Shown piece after piece: positions 1 through 11,830 of a stretch of DNA of 64,000 bases; position 1 is the stretch's first letter, and each line of letters begins with the position of its first letter. Origin of the DNA: Mucor racemosus (taxonomy: Eukaryota > Mucoromycota > Mucoromycetes > Mucorales > Mucoraceae); the NCBI GenBank assembly GCA_027405735.1, contig JAPEHQ010000004.1, positions 186,001 through 250,000 on the forward strand, written 5' to 3'. Under the pieces are notes generated by a model. The model was given only the letters and a program-made list of their open reading frames with translations, did no database searches and was not told where the DNA came from. A program made the position numbers and the translations under genes.

Positions 1-326
1 TGCTTCTCATCGAATATGATCCTCCTTTTTTTTTTCTTAGTAAGTTTCGCATATACCTAGCAATTTTTTTCCTTTTTTATTAAGGCATATGATATGCATA
101 CTCTTAAATTTGACTGACAAAACCCGGCTCGACACCAAAACTATCAGCATCCATAGGTTATTGTACGTTCAGCGAGTTCGAGCAACAAGTTAGTTACCTG
201 CTACTTACACCTACTAAGAAGATCAGCAAGCCGATCAGTTCTTAACGAATACGAATCCAAATGACCTCCCGTTGCAATGGCAGGTACTCCTAGCGCTGAT
301 CCGCAGAATTGCAAAAGATTTAGCCT

Positions 327-857
327 TGTCGTGTATTTTTAGGTTTGATGAATAATACTTAAAAAAAGAATGCAATTAAAAGAGGATGACTAATGAATCA
401 GTTCTTCAACTGTCTAATAAAAACAAAATATCGTTTATTTAAATAAAAAAGTATAGCCTTTTATATTGATTTGACATTGAGATCCTGAGATATAATTTAA
501 GGTACTATTGAACCATTAGATCTGTTTGATAGTAGTCTATTAATTGAAATGTACCAACCATAATTTAACCGTCCTCGCAGAGCTTGTGATTTGCCTTGTT
601 TCAATACTGCGCTAAATGTGCTTAAATGTTGATTTGATAGCTACTTGATTAATTAACCGCTGGGATGAATTAATATGGTATCATAATTGAGGTCCAAACA
701 TCCTTGGTAATTATTGGATTAAACTTAGTACGATAGAAGTTTTTTATATACGATATCAAGATTTTGCACTTCAATATATGTCGTAATCAATAGATTGTTG
801 TAAGTTGTATTGATACTGTAGAAGGTGATAACATATGGTACTTGGTGGCATAAAACA
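327..857 (+). mobile_element. Diverged solo LTR, family A (left-arm copy)
   Basis: The sequence starts TGTCGTGTATTTTTAGG and ends GGCATAAAACA. It matches along its length the 529-bp LTR at 56306-56834, which is delimited by a target-site duplication. Flanking 5-mers (AGCCT and TAGTA) do not match, so the ends have decayed or the element was rearranged. The matching copy in the other arm is at 30969-31498, so this insertion predates the arm duplication. Confidence 0.75.
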
Positions 858-1424
858 TAGTATATGATTCATATTTCTGCCAATGGTCACTCTTCCAAAA
901 AAAAGCCGAACAATCTCCGGAAGCGGCCATCTAATAATGATATTTCCAAGCTTAAAATTTCTAGAAAAAATTACCGGACAGCCCGGACGCGGTTTTTTAA
1001 ATATTCCAAACAACTATAAGATGCAGGTATCGAAATTTCATACAAAAATTACGGTTCGACTGTATTGCTATTAATTATTCAAAGGCTTATTTTAAATAAA
1101 GTATAAATACAACCTACAACATTATTAGCCTAATAACGAATTTAACTTGGAAAGTATAATAAGATAATACAACTGAATTCAAGAAAAGTTCATAAAATCA
1201 CAAATTTAAAGGATTTATGTACAAAAGCACTACGGTCGACCTGTGCTGTGCAAGATGATTTCATTGTGCCCAGGTGGGCTGCACATTATAGGCTGAGCTG
1301 TTGTGCCAACTGAATATGATGATGGCTAAAAAGATAACAAGATACACATGGGCACAACAAAAGAAACTGCACCCGAGCACAACGCTAAGTCTGTATGTGC
1401 AGAATTATAGATTCTGTCCATGTG

Positions 1425-1982
1425 TGTTTAGGATATTGACTAAATATTGAGCTGGATTATGTAATACTAATAATGAGCGCATAATGTATGGTTCATCGTA
1501 AGTTCTTAATATGTTATCTGGACATGATCATTAGAGTTAGGAACTGGAAGGAATGATTCATATCAACTTTATCTCAATTATGGAATAAGGTGGAGTGATT
1601 TTATTATATATTATATTTAGTCTAAGATGAGGTGATATTATTGAAGCTGAGCCAATGGAAATCGTTACCGACGATTCACATTGGTTTGTTCTGTTATAAA
1701 GAATATTCTATCTACTTAACTTTGCCTCCTCCTTGTCGGATCTGATTCTGGTCATATCTATTTACATCAAAACCTCATACAACTGGTCTCCCAACTTATG
1801 AAATCAAGATCCAACTATCGAATGTTATACCCTATTATATCCGCGCTCCTAAAACATATAAATACCTGATCTTTATACTCATAGCTTGATATCTTCATCT
1901 TTTTTTCGTTATACATATACTTAATAAATATATCTAGTTCTAATTGTATTTTAGCTGATTATCTTAAGTATATATATAAACA
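1425..1982. mobile_element. Solo LTR present only in the left arm, 5-bp target duplication
   Basis: A 558-bp insertion begins TGTTTAGGATATTG and ends ATATATAAACA. It is flanked by the direct repeat ATGTG (1420-1424 and 1983-1987). The right arm has the uninterrupted site near 30400-30412 (reverse strand reads CCATGTGCATGAC). TG...CA ends and a 5-bp duplication are the hallmarks of an LTR retrotransposon. A TATA-like ATATAAATA lies around 1858. No internal region or second LTR is present, so this is a solo LTR left by recombination. The family (copia or gypsy) cannot be told. Confidence 0.88.
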
Positions 1983-4328
1983 ATGTGCATGACATTAATC
2001 CCATGTGTGCATAATACTAGAATTGTTCATAAGTCATAAGCATATCATTATCCCTATTTGTGCATAATAATAAAATCTGACCATGAATATAATGAGCTGA
2101 TTGTATGGGCACAAATCGGTTTTACATGAGCATTGTTGTGCCGTTCTCAAAATTCCATTTGTTTTTATTAATATAGATTATAAACAATACAATTGAACAA
2201 TACGTTGTTGATGTAGAGCAATATATGCACGAGCCAATATATTTACGATTATTATCATTTGTAAATATGTTTATAGTTATAATATTTACAGCAACAGTGG
2301 TTTTTACTTGAGCATAAACTTAAATATATATAAGACTTACTGCTTAAATTTATATGCAAGTCAAATATAAGGTTGTGGATATTACTTTATCACTCATAAA
2401 ATTCAAACAAATTAACCTTCTTTAAACTTACTATTTTGATTTACGATTGTCAGCTGTAAAATATCTGTTTTCAAGTATAATTACGATCCGAACCATGGTT
2501 ATTAGGCAAGATATCAGATTCTTTTTTTTTTTATATTTCTATAACATTTAAAATTTTATCACTTTTCTGGAACATTTCGTGAGTTTATAGCCAGTTCTAA
2601 CTTTTCATTGAGTTGATATAAATATCATTGCCTTCTATTTGATCTTTGAAAGCGGTTAAATAAAAATATCAATCTTTAATATAGACTGCTATTTATCGAA
2701 GTGAACTAAGAAGCTAGATTCCCATCATAAAATACCTAAATTAAATGTCATCTCATTAAAACCATGCTATCAAAGATAAGACTATATAGTAAATAGACAA
2801 TTGCATGAAGACAGCAAGGGTATAATACTCAAATAAGAGATGCTAAATACTAAAGTAATGTGGGATATCCCAAATAAAAAATACAAAAAGTACAGGCTTA
2901 TCAAGTAGAACAAGTAAGGGCTGTTCTGAAAGCATGATTGACAAACTATTATATTTAAAACACCGTTCTTGATCCACCAAATCAATAACCAAAAAACCCA
3001 ACATTTATACTCAAAATTAATGGAATCTTTGACAATTGCAATACAATTGCAAAATAGTAAATAATCACCAAATAGTATAAATAGAGACGTAGAATAACCA
3101 TTTTATTGCACATTATCCATATTTTAATAAAGAAGGATTTTAACAGTATTTTTTATCGCTTTTTACCCCCATATTTTACTGCACCTATATTAAAAATATT
3201 AGTCCCTTACGTTAGCATGCGTATTCAGTTAAAGAAAAGAATACCAGCTCGATAGTCTGATATGCTTTATCAAACAGTGAATATTATATTCTTGGAATAA
3301 TATAAAAACAAAAAGAGAAAAACAACACATGTAAAAAAGGATTTTTAAGGCTTTACATCATTTAGTGCAATTAAAACCCTGCTGAATTGCACATTTCAAC
3401 AAATGTAAAAGCAGCATTACAGGGCATGAACCATAAATTAAACAAAATAGGGAATATCTGCTGTTATCATAGAAACATGCATTTTTCTACCAGAAAAACC
3501 GTCTGTCCGTCATATCATAGATTCATTAAAAAATTGCAAAACTGAGCCCGTAGAGCAACGCCGTAATTGAGTATAGCAAGATTGAATGGCTAAGTCTCTT
3601 ATACTATGGTATATATCTAAGTTTTAATTAAAAAAGCGGTTTTTTTAAACTTTTCTTATATTTAACCATGTACGGTCTGAAAATTCAGTTTTTGTAGCGG
3701 ACATTTTCGGGGCTCATTTTATCCTTACCAACACTCATGATTTTGATCAAAAAACAGAAAAATCAAATTTTGATACTAAAATAAACGTTTAAATATACTA
3801 CATTATAAGAGAAAATTGTAGCTATAGCTAATACAAATCTTATAAAAGCTTAATATTAAATGTCAAGTAATAAAATTTTGCACTTTTGCCCGAAAAACTG
3901 ATTTTTGGTTAAAGGGTTTTCATGTAATATTTTGCAATAAAAATGTTTGTTGTTTTTTATTGAGCAAATAGAGCGCTAAATTCTCTATATGTTTATATTT
4001 TTTATTTTTATAATTGGTAGTATAATTAACTCTAGATTTGGAAAACCAGAAAAAAAAAATTAAAAAATGTCAAAATTGATGATCTGGACAAGAATAATTT
4101 TCTAAATTAATATTCCGCTTATAAGCCTTGTAAGTCTTAAAAATAAGAGACTTTATAATACTTGAGAACTTTTTTGAGAATTAATGATGCTGTACCCACT
4201 TGATTCAAGCTTATTACTGTAAATATTTATACATGTTAATATTGTGTAGTAGTTTATTTGATGAAAATATAATCTTACTTGATAATTAATGCGCTAGAGG
4301 TGATTTACATTGAACTTTAGTCCTACCT

Positions 4329-4432
4329 ATCCAGTATCATAAATATAAACATGTCCATCGCTGGAACCTATTGCCACCTTTTTTTTACCCTCTTTATCCC
4401 AAGCCAATCTATTCAATGTTTTACCAGAACAA
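4329..4432 (-). pseudogene. Dynein intermediate chain gene fragment (left-arm copy)
   Basis: On the minus strand the sequence reads roughly SGKTLNRLAWDKEGK followed by VAIGSSDGHVYIYDTG, which resembles the last WD repeat of cytoplasmic dynein intermediate chain (ALN-x2-W...G...YD-x-G in the family). The left-arm copy has extra A residues in the lysine run (KKK) and a stop right after YDTG. The right-arm counterpart is at 27831-27932, and longer copies lie at 32935-33150 and 36595-36835. This is a captured fragment, not a gene. Confidence 0.6.
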
Positions 4433-5333
4433 ACTTACTTTTGACCTATAAAAATTGATTTATTAGTAAAAAAATCAATTATTAATAACAAGCTAATAAG
4501 TAATAATTATGGTGTACCTTTGATAGTTGGTAGTGATATACGAGACAACATCTTGTTTTCCTTTTCTTAGCTGTTGTTGGCCACTAAATAGAAATAAATG
4601 CTTTTTAGAAACTAAATAGACTAACATAAGTTTATTCATTTATTCAAATCAAGTCAATACTATACATACTTTTATAGTCACCAGTTTTTCTCCAGGTAGA
4701 TATTGACTTTAGACCAAAAGAGCACTGATTATAACGTAGATAATGGAACAAAATGATTAAGTCCTGGATGCTTTTTTTGTTCGAGAAAGATATTATAACG
4801 TGCCCTAACATTAACAGCTAATAATTCAATTCCAAATAAACAATAGGAAAAACATGTACTTGTACCTGCTTCTTGATTTCAGTTTATAAAACAATATTAG
4901 TCTTTTTGTTGCAGTTTTAAACGTAAATAAAAGAGCCGAGGAAAGAGTAGGGAAGAAAAAATATTTTGTGTGCTACAAACAGAAATTTACAAAGGCATAA
5001 ATAATTTTAGTGTTACCAAACAGGTTGTGTCGTTGTTCCCATTTGGTCCCCGAAAGAAGAACATGAGCAGAAGTCTTTCAAACCCCAAATTTCAAATTGA
5101 TGTATCTCGTCAATAAGGCAATTCTGTTGAGTCAGAGTAACTCACATCTGCTTTAAACCATTCAAATTATCTTCGTTATTAATTATATTATGATTGATAA
5201 ACTTTAGTAAATTGGCTAAAAAACTTTAACCTCATTGCTCTGCTCATCTGGGCTGCCTGACCTGCACAAATGTTTTAATTCTTCCCATCTGTGCAGATCA
5301 TTATGCCCATGGGAAACATAGTTTGGCCGTAGT

Positions 5334-5790
5334 AAATTCTGTGTAATAGTTACAATGAAAAGTATACTGTATAAATACATCCTCTGAATTTATTCTTAAT
5401 AAAAAGTGTAATATTTTGGAAAGATTATTTCTTAAGGCCGTTTTGACATTTCACAGGGGTCCATTAGATGTAACAATAGAGATTATTATTAATTGATAAA
5501 TTTGTATAGATATAATATGTTATGTTTCAGTGGTAATATTGCTATAAGTTATGTTTCATTATTAATTTCTAGATGACAGGAACCAGTTACTGAACAATAG
5601 GACTTGCTGCTAGATCTGTCTATATTTGGAATATTGTAATTCTGATAGGTCAATACTTTTGTATCTAAATAAACGATATCTTGTTTTTATTATAAAGTTA
5701 AAGAACTGATTCATTACTCATTTTCTTTTTAGTATATTCTTTTTAAGTATTATTTATCAAACCTGAAAATATACGACATTGAGTCTCATT
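5334..5790. repeat. Mosaic of LTR fragments
   Basis: The segment 5334-5460 (with TATAAATACATCC near 5371) is shared with 50850-50970. The segment 5655-5778 is the end of an LTR-A copy in reverse orientation, finishing in ATACGACA like the other family A LTRs. Between them lies sequence I cannot assign. No gene is seen. Confidence 0.55.
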
Positions 5791-6905
5791 TTTCATCCTG
5801 CTCAACTTTTTTTTTCGTTAAATAACATCAAGAAAAACTTATATGCCAATGTACCTGAGATGCTCAACTTTAATCCAAAAACAAGTATCAGGAAATATCC
5901 TTTTTTTTATAAGCAATATTAATTTTTCAGTGCTAATGTTTCAGATTTTTACTCGCATTTCACTGCTAAAAATTAAAAACTTTGAGGCTTCATATCTCTA
6001 CAGTAAATTAAGCTACACTAACAGTTTCTAATAATTAAACTTACTCAGTTTGAATTGTTTAATAACATATTTCAGTATAGAGAAATTCTGAGCGCTTTTA
6101 TTTTTTTTTCATTTTTTTGGCATTTCTGTAGGAGATTTCAAAATATTGGTTAAATTAAACAACACTCTTTTTACATTCATGGCACTGAGCTCGTGAAGCT
6201 CTCTCGGACCCAATTTGGATTTTTTGAAAATATTGATTTTTCGTGGAGATACCCGCAAAAATGTGTGTAAAAAGATACTCTCGTTTCTAGCTTCCATTTT
6301 CCCCTTGTATACCCTCATCCCAAATTCTGAATTTGAAAAAAAATTGACAAAAATCTCTTTTTCTCTACGAAAAATGCACCTAAAAAGCTCAGCAATGGCT
6401 CGATCGATAGATATTTTTTTTGCGCACTATTTCCATTAATTATATGTAATATGTATTTATAAAAAGTGATGTGTACCTTCAAAAAACCTTCAATATTTCG
6501 ATCGCATTTTACGCAAAATTTTATGTGAAGCGTTTTTTTGAATTTTATTTATATAGATGCAGAATTCAAAACTGTACAAAAACCATTTAGTACGCTAGTT
6601 TAACTAAATTTGCAGCTCATGAGCCATCAAGCGATTTTGTTTTTTTCATCATACATCAAATTAATTTTGTAACCCAGTCATCATAGTCTGTAAACTGTGA
6701 TATGGATTATTATTTTGATTATCTCGACGAAAAATCAATATTTTTAGCTGAAACAAAAAAATTCAGAGTAGCTTTTAGTTGTATCTATCCTGTGAATACA
6801 AAAAATTACCATTTAAATTTAGGTACTTAATTTTTTACAATTCGTTTTAGGTAAATTTTTGGTCAATGTTTGGCCAGTGTACTTATATTCTAGTATTAAT
6901 CCTTT
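5790..6905. repeat. Dispersed repeat family F, copy 1
   Basis: About 1.1 kb shared with 15480-15640 (partial), 16330-17755, 26480-26956 (partial) and 60420-61480 (reverse). One edge is marked by TTTGGCCAGTG followed by TTCTAGTATTAA; the same edge recurs at 17720-17750 and, in reverse, at 50970-51000. The core can be read as an open frame on either strand in several copies: plus strand SFLASIFPLYTLIPN, minus strand MRVYKGK-x-EARNESIF. I cannot identify a transposase, terminal repeats or target duplication, so its mobility mechanism is unknown. Edges are approximate. Confidence 0.7.
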
Positions 6906-7163
6906 TTTTCGGACAAAAATTCACAGCCATAGAGGATTTCAATCGTACTTTTAAAGAAACATACGAATACAGTTTTAAGAGACCTTTTTATTTGTAAATC
7001 ATCTTGTTGAATATTATTTAATTAAGTTAGTTCTTGAAAAAATGCCTGAAAAATTAGGATTCCAGCACTTTTTCCCCGAGAGCGTTGACCCTATATTGCA
7101 GTACATTTATAAATCCTTTAACCACATCAGCGTTGGCACATAATCTATGCATAAGCTACCATT
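6906..7163. other. Intergenic, upstream of zinc-finger frame
   Basis: AT-rich sequence. A short ATG frame (7041-7142, 33 codons) ends before the zinc-finger frame and has no convincing splice junction to it. Confidence 0.4.
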
Positions 7164-7697
7164 TTGAGACCTGATACTGACAATCCTGATCTCTACTGTC
7201 GTGTCTGCCAACATAAATATACAACTAGATGCAATTACCGCAATGATCTTCGCATAGTTCATACAATGCTGTTAACACCTTTGAAACATAACAATTCCCA
7301 TATACTTCCTGATCCGTTTGACGCTAAATTCTATTGTCGTGCCTTTAAAACAATCTTCAAGTCGTTGACTCCCTATCTTCAGCACTGTAGAGAAACATAT
7401 CGTATGACTCTTGACCCTATTGTTAAAACATTTGTAGATGATGATGCTGTAATTGGCATTGACAGTGCTGATTTCTATTGTACAAAGTGCGAGAAACAGT
7501 TATCATCAAGAAAGACCTATGTAACTCATTTGAGACGTGTTCACTTGCTAGAGCCAATTAAGAGTCGTATATCTAATGCAACTATCAATGTGTTTAACCC
7601 AAATTTCTATTGTGCAGTGTGCAATAAGCATATCTGCAGGAGAAACAGTTTTAAGTATCATTTAAAAGCTATTCATAACCTGAAATGCCCATCATGA
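7164..7697 (+). CDS. C2H2 zinc-finger protein, 5' end missing or decayed
   Basis: The open frame begins at a TTG, not an ATG. An in-frame TAA lies at 7152-7154 and the first in-frame ATG is at 7266, so the true N-terminus lies in an unseen upstream exon or has been lost. Residues are numbered from the TTG. Two fingers are canonical C-x2-C-x12-H-x4-H: C106/C109/H122/H127 and C150/C153/H166/H171, each preceded by an F-Y motif. Two upstream units keep the same FYC or LYC start but have lost ligands (D28 in place of His in the first; Phe in place of the second Cys in the unit at residues 57-75). Such proteins usually bind nucleic acid in the nucleus; no target can be inferred. It lies between repeat copy F1 and the proteinase inhibitor gene. 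It may be a pseudogene or a domesticated transposon-derived gene. Confidence 0.55.
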   Translation: MRPDTDNPDLYCRVCQHKYTTRCNYRNDLRIVHTMLLTPLKHNNSHILPDPFDAKFYCRAFKTIFKSLTPYLQHCRETYRMTLDPIVKTFVDDDAVIGIDSADFYCTKCEKQLSSRKTYVTHLRRVHLLEPIKSRISNATINVFNPNFYCAVCNKHICRRNSFKYHLKAIHNLKCPS

Positions 7698-8875
7698 GAA
7701 AGATTGAGCCTAAGGATATAATTATAACGAGCTGGTCAACACCACAAAGCGGTGTACAGCTCGTGCTGCAGCAGGTCTGTTTTACTTAATTATAAGAAGC
7801 TTTTCATCGTATTGTACCAATAGTTAGAATAATATTTAATGATAATGCAAAGACAGATTGCTAAATAATCGTATCACTTTTTTTTTTGTGTATTCTTCTT
7901 TCATTCTATTGTCCTCCTCCTCTTCCTTCTTCTCTTTGATCGTTATTTTTCATTCTCTTTGTTTGGGTGTGCGTTATCGTTGTATGATTCCTTTTTTTTT
8001 ATTAAAAATAAAGTGGCATTTGGCAACTATTGCTTTAAATAAATCAAATATCAAAAATTGCTCTTTGAAGTGCGCTAATCATTTTGTAAGGTTTTTGTGT
8101 AGTGAATTCAATGTCAAAGAATTATTTTAGCACAATTTCTGTTAGATTTCAGCTAGATATGAAATGACAAATTATTTAATAGCAATTATTTTACATTTAC
8201 ATTTTATATTTTGCTGTTTCATATGCATAACTGACAGAAAAATATAACATAATCTAAAAAAAGAACCAAAATGAACTTACACAAATAAAACAACAATCTC
8301 TATATCTCAACAGGTTTGACGCAATTTGCATAAACATATACAACAACTCGAGACGTTTCAAAAATGCAAATGAGCAGACCTGCACCTGCACAGACAACTT
8401 CTTGATATGACATATGTTTAATTTATATAGATTGCGTCCAATTTGGACTAGTCGAGACAACGCCATGAGTTATGATGTATTATCTATCTATATACATATA
8501 CATATAACAAAAGTGTTGCTACGATAAACTATTAAGCTTATCATTTACATCACAACGACCCGTATTTTATGCAAAAACACCTAAAGTAAAACGACATACA
8601 CTTTTCACAATTTAAGCCAATTAAATAAACTTGGAAATAAAGTTAAAACACCTCAATTTACAAATAACAACAAACATCATAAAATGGAAGTTTCGTAATG
8701 GCTACGTATTTTTTTATAATGGAAAAATTACAAAAGTGAGTTAAACTAGATAAAGGCGTTGATCCCCTTATGCTTTATTTATTATGTATTTATATTTATA
8801 ACAAGGCTATTTTCTGATAAAAAAGGGCCTTTTTGTGGTATGCAAGATAACAACAAAAATTTGGGTATTATTATT
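7698..8875. other. Intergenic, no gene seen
   Basis: Low-complexity pyrimidine-rich sequence (7900-7960) and AT-rich DNA. A perfect 8-bp stem, ACGAGCTG pairing with CAGCTCGT, with further pairing inside, lies at 7727-7764 just after the zinc-finger stop. Open frames here have no recognisable domain. Confidence 0.5.
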
Positions 8876-9172
8876 TTAACCCAAGAGAGCTTGTCCTTGA
8901 GTGGTAACTTGTCCATCTGCTTCAACGCCTTGGAAATGATCGCCCTGGAAAGATAAAGTACTTACATGCTCATCAGGAACTTCAACAGAGAAACCCTTAA
9001 TAGCAGCATTGTATCTGTGCTTGATAGTACAACCAGAATCCTCGACCTTCTTGGCTTCCTTTTCGATAACATCATCAGGAGTATCTCTCTTGAAAGTGAC
9101 AATATAGTTTGAAGCTAATATAAATCTATTAATATAATATCACTGATTTGCCATACAACTTTACTTACACAT
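8876..9172 (-). CDS. Proteinase B inhibitor-like protein (peptidase inhibitor I9), apparent frameshift
   Basis: Two exons: 9169-9172 (ATG plus one base) and 8876-9115, with a 53-nt GTAAGT...TAG intron. The product begins MSSNYIVTFKRDTPDD and continues IKHRYNAAIKGFSVEVPDEH, ending QGQALLG. This is the inhibitor I9 / proteinase propeptide-like fold of yeast Pbi2, about 80 residues with no signal peptide. The family binds and inhibits subtilisin-type vacuolar proteinase B and has a role in vacuole fusion. The plus strand carries five T at 9060-9064 where the conserved frame (VIEKEAKKVEDSGC) needs four, so the frame is broken inside an A-run. Either this is a homopolymer error in the assembly or the gene has recently died; everything else looks functional. 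A GTAAGT...CAG stretch of 21 nt near 8966 is coding, not an intron, because it preserves the frame and the I9 length. Confidence 0.75.
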
Positions 9173-9457
9173 TTTTATTATTTAGTTTATATTTATATAT
9201 AAAAGATAAAGAGAAAAATCAAATTGTTCTCGACAAGTTGTCCCTTTTTATAACACGTCTGATTTCCAAGCAAGTTGACTAGAACATTAAGATCCAGATT
9301 GTCACCTGCTGCCGAGCCAATAACTGTCTTGGCGGTCCATCAACATCATTTGGAAAGAAAACTACGTAAATAAAGGACATTATGCATAAATTTACACATG
9401 ATGATTTTTTTTTATTTTCGCACAAAAAGATCTTTTTGAACATTTTATTATATAACA

Positions 9458-10523
9458 TTATTTAGCTTCATTTTCAAGCATACGGGCTTCTTCCCATAAT
9501 GTATTTCCAGAGCATGCACATACTAATTTAGTATTTTCAAATGCACCAGCACTACGAGCAATAATACCACATAAAATACCATCACCGCTATTACCATCGG
9601 CTGTTGTATTCTTCAAATCGTCTTCTTTTTCAGTTATTACAATACTTCTACCAATGATATCCCACACTTTAACACGAGAACTTTCAATAACAAGATCGCC
9701 CCAGCCATTCTCATCAACAATTACGTTGCCCAAATCTCCAATATGTCCATCATGAATACCGTCACCATGAGCAACATCTGCTGGGTTAAAATGATCTCCG
9801 GTAGAACGCCATCCTTCTGAAAGATCTCCTGCTTCATGAATATGAACACCATGTTTACCAGGTGAAAGGCCCTCAATGGTCAAATCGATTAAACAAGTAT
9901 CGTTATCTACTTGAATAAAACGAGCTAATCCTGATTTTCCAGAAGGCAATGTAGCTGTAGGATCTGTGCCGTAACAATCGAAAATGCATACAGCTGCTCC
10001 GGAATGTCCTTGACCGTCAGGTACACCTTGTCCACGCACAATGACAGTACGACCTGTTTCCTTCAATGTCTTTGAAATGAGCGAAGGAGGGGCTATTTGT
10101 AGATATTAATTACTAAACCAATGTTGATTTAGATATTTACATTTCCTCCTTATTTACCTGTTCCTTCAACAAGGAGTTTCTTTTCATTAAGGTTAACGTC
10201 AAATGAACTGACGCCTAATAACTACAGCGTCAATATATACATATACATATATATATATAAAGACATTGGGTCAATTTGATTAATCTTACCTGGTAATTGC
10301 TTCATCACTTTTGTAACATCGTTTACGCATGACTATCCGATAACCATAATAAGTTTTTTGATTGTTTTATCTATGGTTTCGTTGTATATCTTTTATTTTT
10401 TGTTATTTTTTACCTCGCAAGTCATATCTACAGCAAATTCGGTCTATTTAGTAGTAACAAGTTAGTTTACCATTCATCGATGTGCATTATTTCAATGATT
10501 ACTTTAAATAATTTAGGTGACAT
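9458..10523 (-). CDS. CCS1: Copper chaperone for superoxide dismutase
   Basis: The protein delivers copper to, and oxidises the disulphide of, Cu/Zn superoxide dismutase in the cytosol and mitochondrial intermembrane space. Five exons: 10503-10523, 10414-10443, 10290-10332, 10158-10214 and 9458-10092; the sum is 786 nt, giving 261 aa (yeast Ccs1/Lys7 is about 250). Domain I is Atx1-like and carries the MTCESC copper site (C16, C19), split by the intron between exons 2 and 3. Domain II resembles SOD1, with HIH (134-136) and HFNP further on. Domain III keeps the essential CxC (C242, C244) in VCACSGN. The first exon MSPKLFK is in frame with TEFAVDMTCE across a 59-nt intron; I preferred it to an ATG at 10473 that would need a 27-nt intron. 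The gene runs in the same direction as the I9 inhibitor, about 285 bp upstream of it. Confidence 0.93.
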
Positions 10524-11550
10524 ATCGTTTATATTATTGTATGATATATATTTACAGAAAAAAGAATTAGTAAGAAAAGGAGCTAGGCGGTTGTCCTGTA
10601 ACATCCAAGTCTTGTTTCGCTGACAAATGCGTTCAATGGTTCAAGCTCCGGGTATTTTGTGTTATTTTATGGAAGGGTTTGAGATCGAAATGCGAAAATT
10701 TGATTGATTATGCCCTCAATTTAAAGAATACTTTTCAATATTCACAAGCAAGCAATAGAATAAAAAGTTGTTTTTTTAAGTTGACTAGGCATTAAATCTG
10801 TATACATATTTTATTTTTTTAGAATTATCCAGTTTCTGTTTGTATTAAGTTCTACAAACAGTAGTCAGTAGTAGCAGCAGCAGCAGCGGGCCACAATCCC
10901 ACAGCCATCTGACATTTAAATCATCTATTAAATACCAACACTAAAGTGATATTTGAAATTTCTTTGTAATTTTTTTTTGCCATAAAATTCCAAATTGAAG
11001 AATATTCTCTCAATCAAAATCCTCACTAACTTGGTTTTAAATAACGGATATACAAGAGGCGGTTGTCGGCTACATGAAAGTAATTTTTATTATATAAAAG
11101 CATACATTAAAGTTGATTTTTTTCTGTTCAAACTCGGTTATATAATTCGCAATTCATGATAAAAATGAAGCTTCTGCATGTTTTACAGGATATTATGATA
11201 CATTCAAAACGATATTTTTGACATTTGGGCAATAGCGGTTTACTGGGGAATCCAGGGGTAAAATTGAGTATATTCAAATGACTATTCAAATGACAAATCT
11301 CGGTATTCAACAAGCATGATCCATCTTAGCAATCCACAGACTCCTTTTATTTGAATTATATTTCGTAGTTGCTTCATGATTGATATATGCGAAACTTTTT
11401 TTCTTTCTGATTCAACTGTTTGATTAAAGTTATTCAAACTCAAGATTATCAAAAATGAAAAATTGTCATAGGTAACAAAGTAGGGGCTGCAAAATATTTA
11501 TATTTTTTCTTTCTCTTTTTTCAACTCATCATATATATACGCGTTTTAAT
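10524..11550. other. Intergenic between divergent CCS1 and prefoldin genes
   Basis: About 1 kb of AT-rich DNA that must hold both promoters. A short AGC/AGT run lies near 10866-10888. The open frame at 11128-11313 has no recognisable features. Confidence 0.5.
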
Positions 11551-11745
11551 ATGGCAGCCAAAAGACCTTCTGACGCTGAGCTCACTCAAAAAGTAACAAC
11601 CTAACATCAAATCGAAATTGATTAGATGAAATAACCATACATTTTAATAAATAGTACAATCAATATAAGAATGAACTTCAACAGTTGGCACAAAAGATTG
11701 GTGAATTAGAATCAGAAGTCGAAGAACACAAGTAAGTTTTTTTTT

Positions 11746-11830
<85 letters not shown>

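Larger units (their letters stand above)
1..5333. repeat. Left arm of a large inverted repeat
   Basis: This arm is the reverse complement of 26969-31824 over its whole length, with scattered substitutions and small indels. Window base 1 pairs with 31824, so the arm probably continues to the left of the window. The inner end is near 5333, where the shared sequence stops. I see no intact gene in the arm. It contains a diverged 531-bp LTR (327-857), a solo LTR absent from the other arm (1425-1982), a region rich in GTGCC/GGCAC words (about 1240-1440), and a dynein intermediate chain fragment (4329-4432). Short open frames here are mirrored in the other arm and look non-coding. Confidence 0.9.

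Noticed and set aside
771..1074. Overlapping open frames on both strands near 0.8-1.1 kb
   Set aside because: They lie partly in the LTR-A copy, are mirrored with changes in the other arm, and have no start context or domain.
1240..1440. CRISPR-like cluster of GTGCC/GGCAC words
   Set aside because: Irregular spacing, both orientations, eukaryotic context; more like subterminal repeats of an old element whose ends I could not fix.
8946..8966. 21-nt intron in the I9 inhibitor (GTAAGT...CAG)
   Set aside because: In-frame read-through gives the normal I9 C-terminus; 21 nt is too short to splice.
10444..10470. 27-nt intron for the first CCS1 junction
   Set aside because: Too short; a 59-nt intron to an upstream ATG at 10523 keeps the frame and gives a family-like N-terminus.
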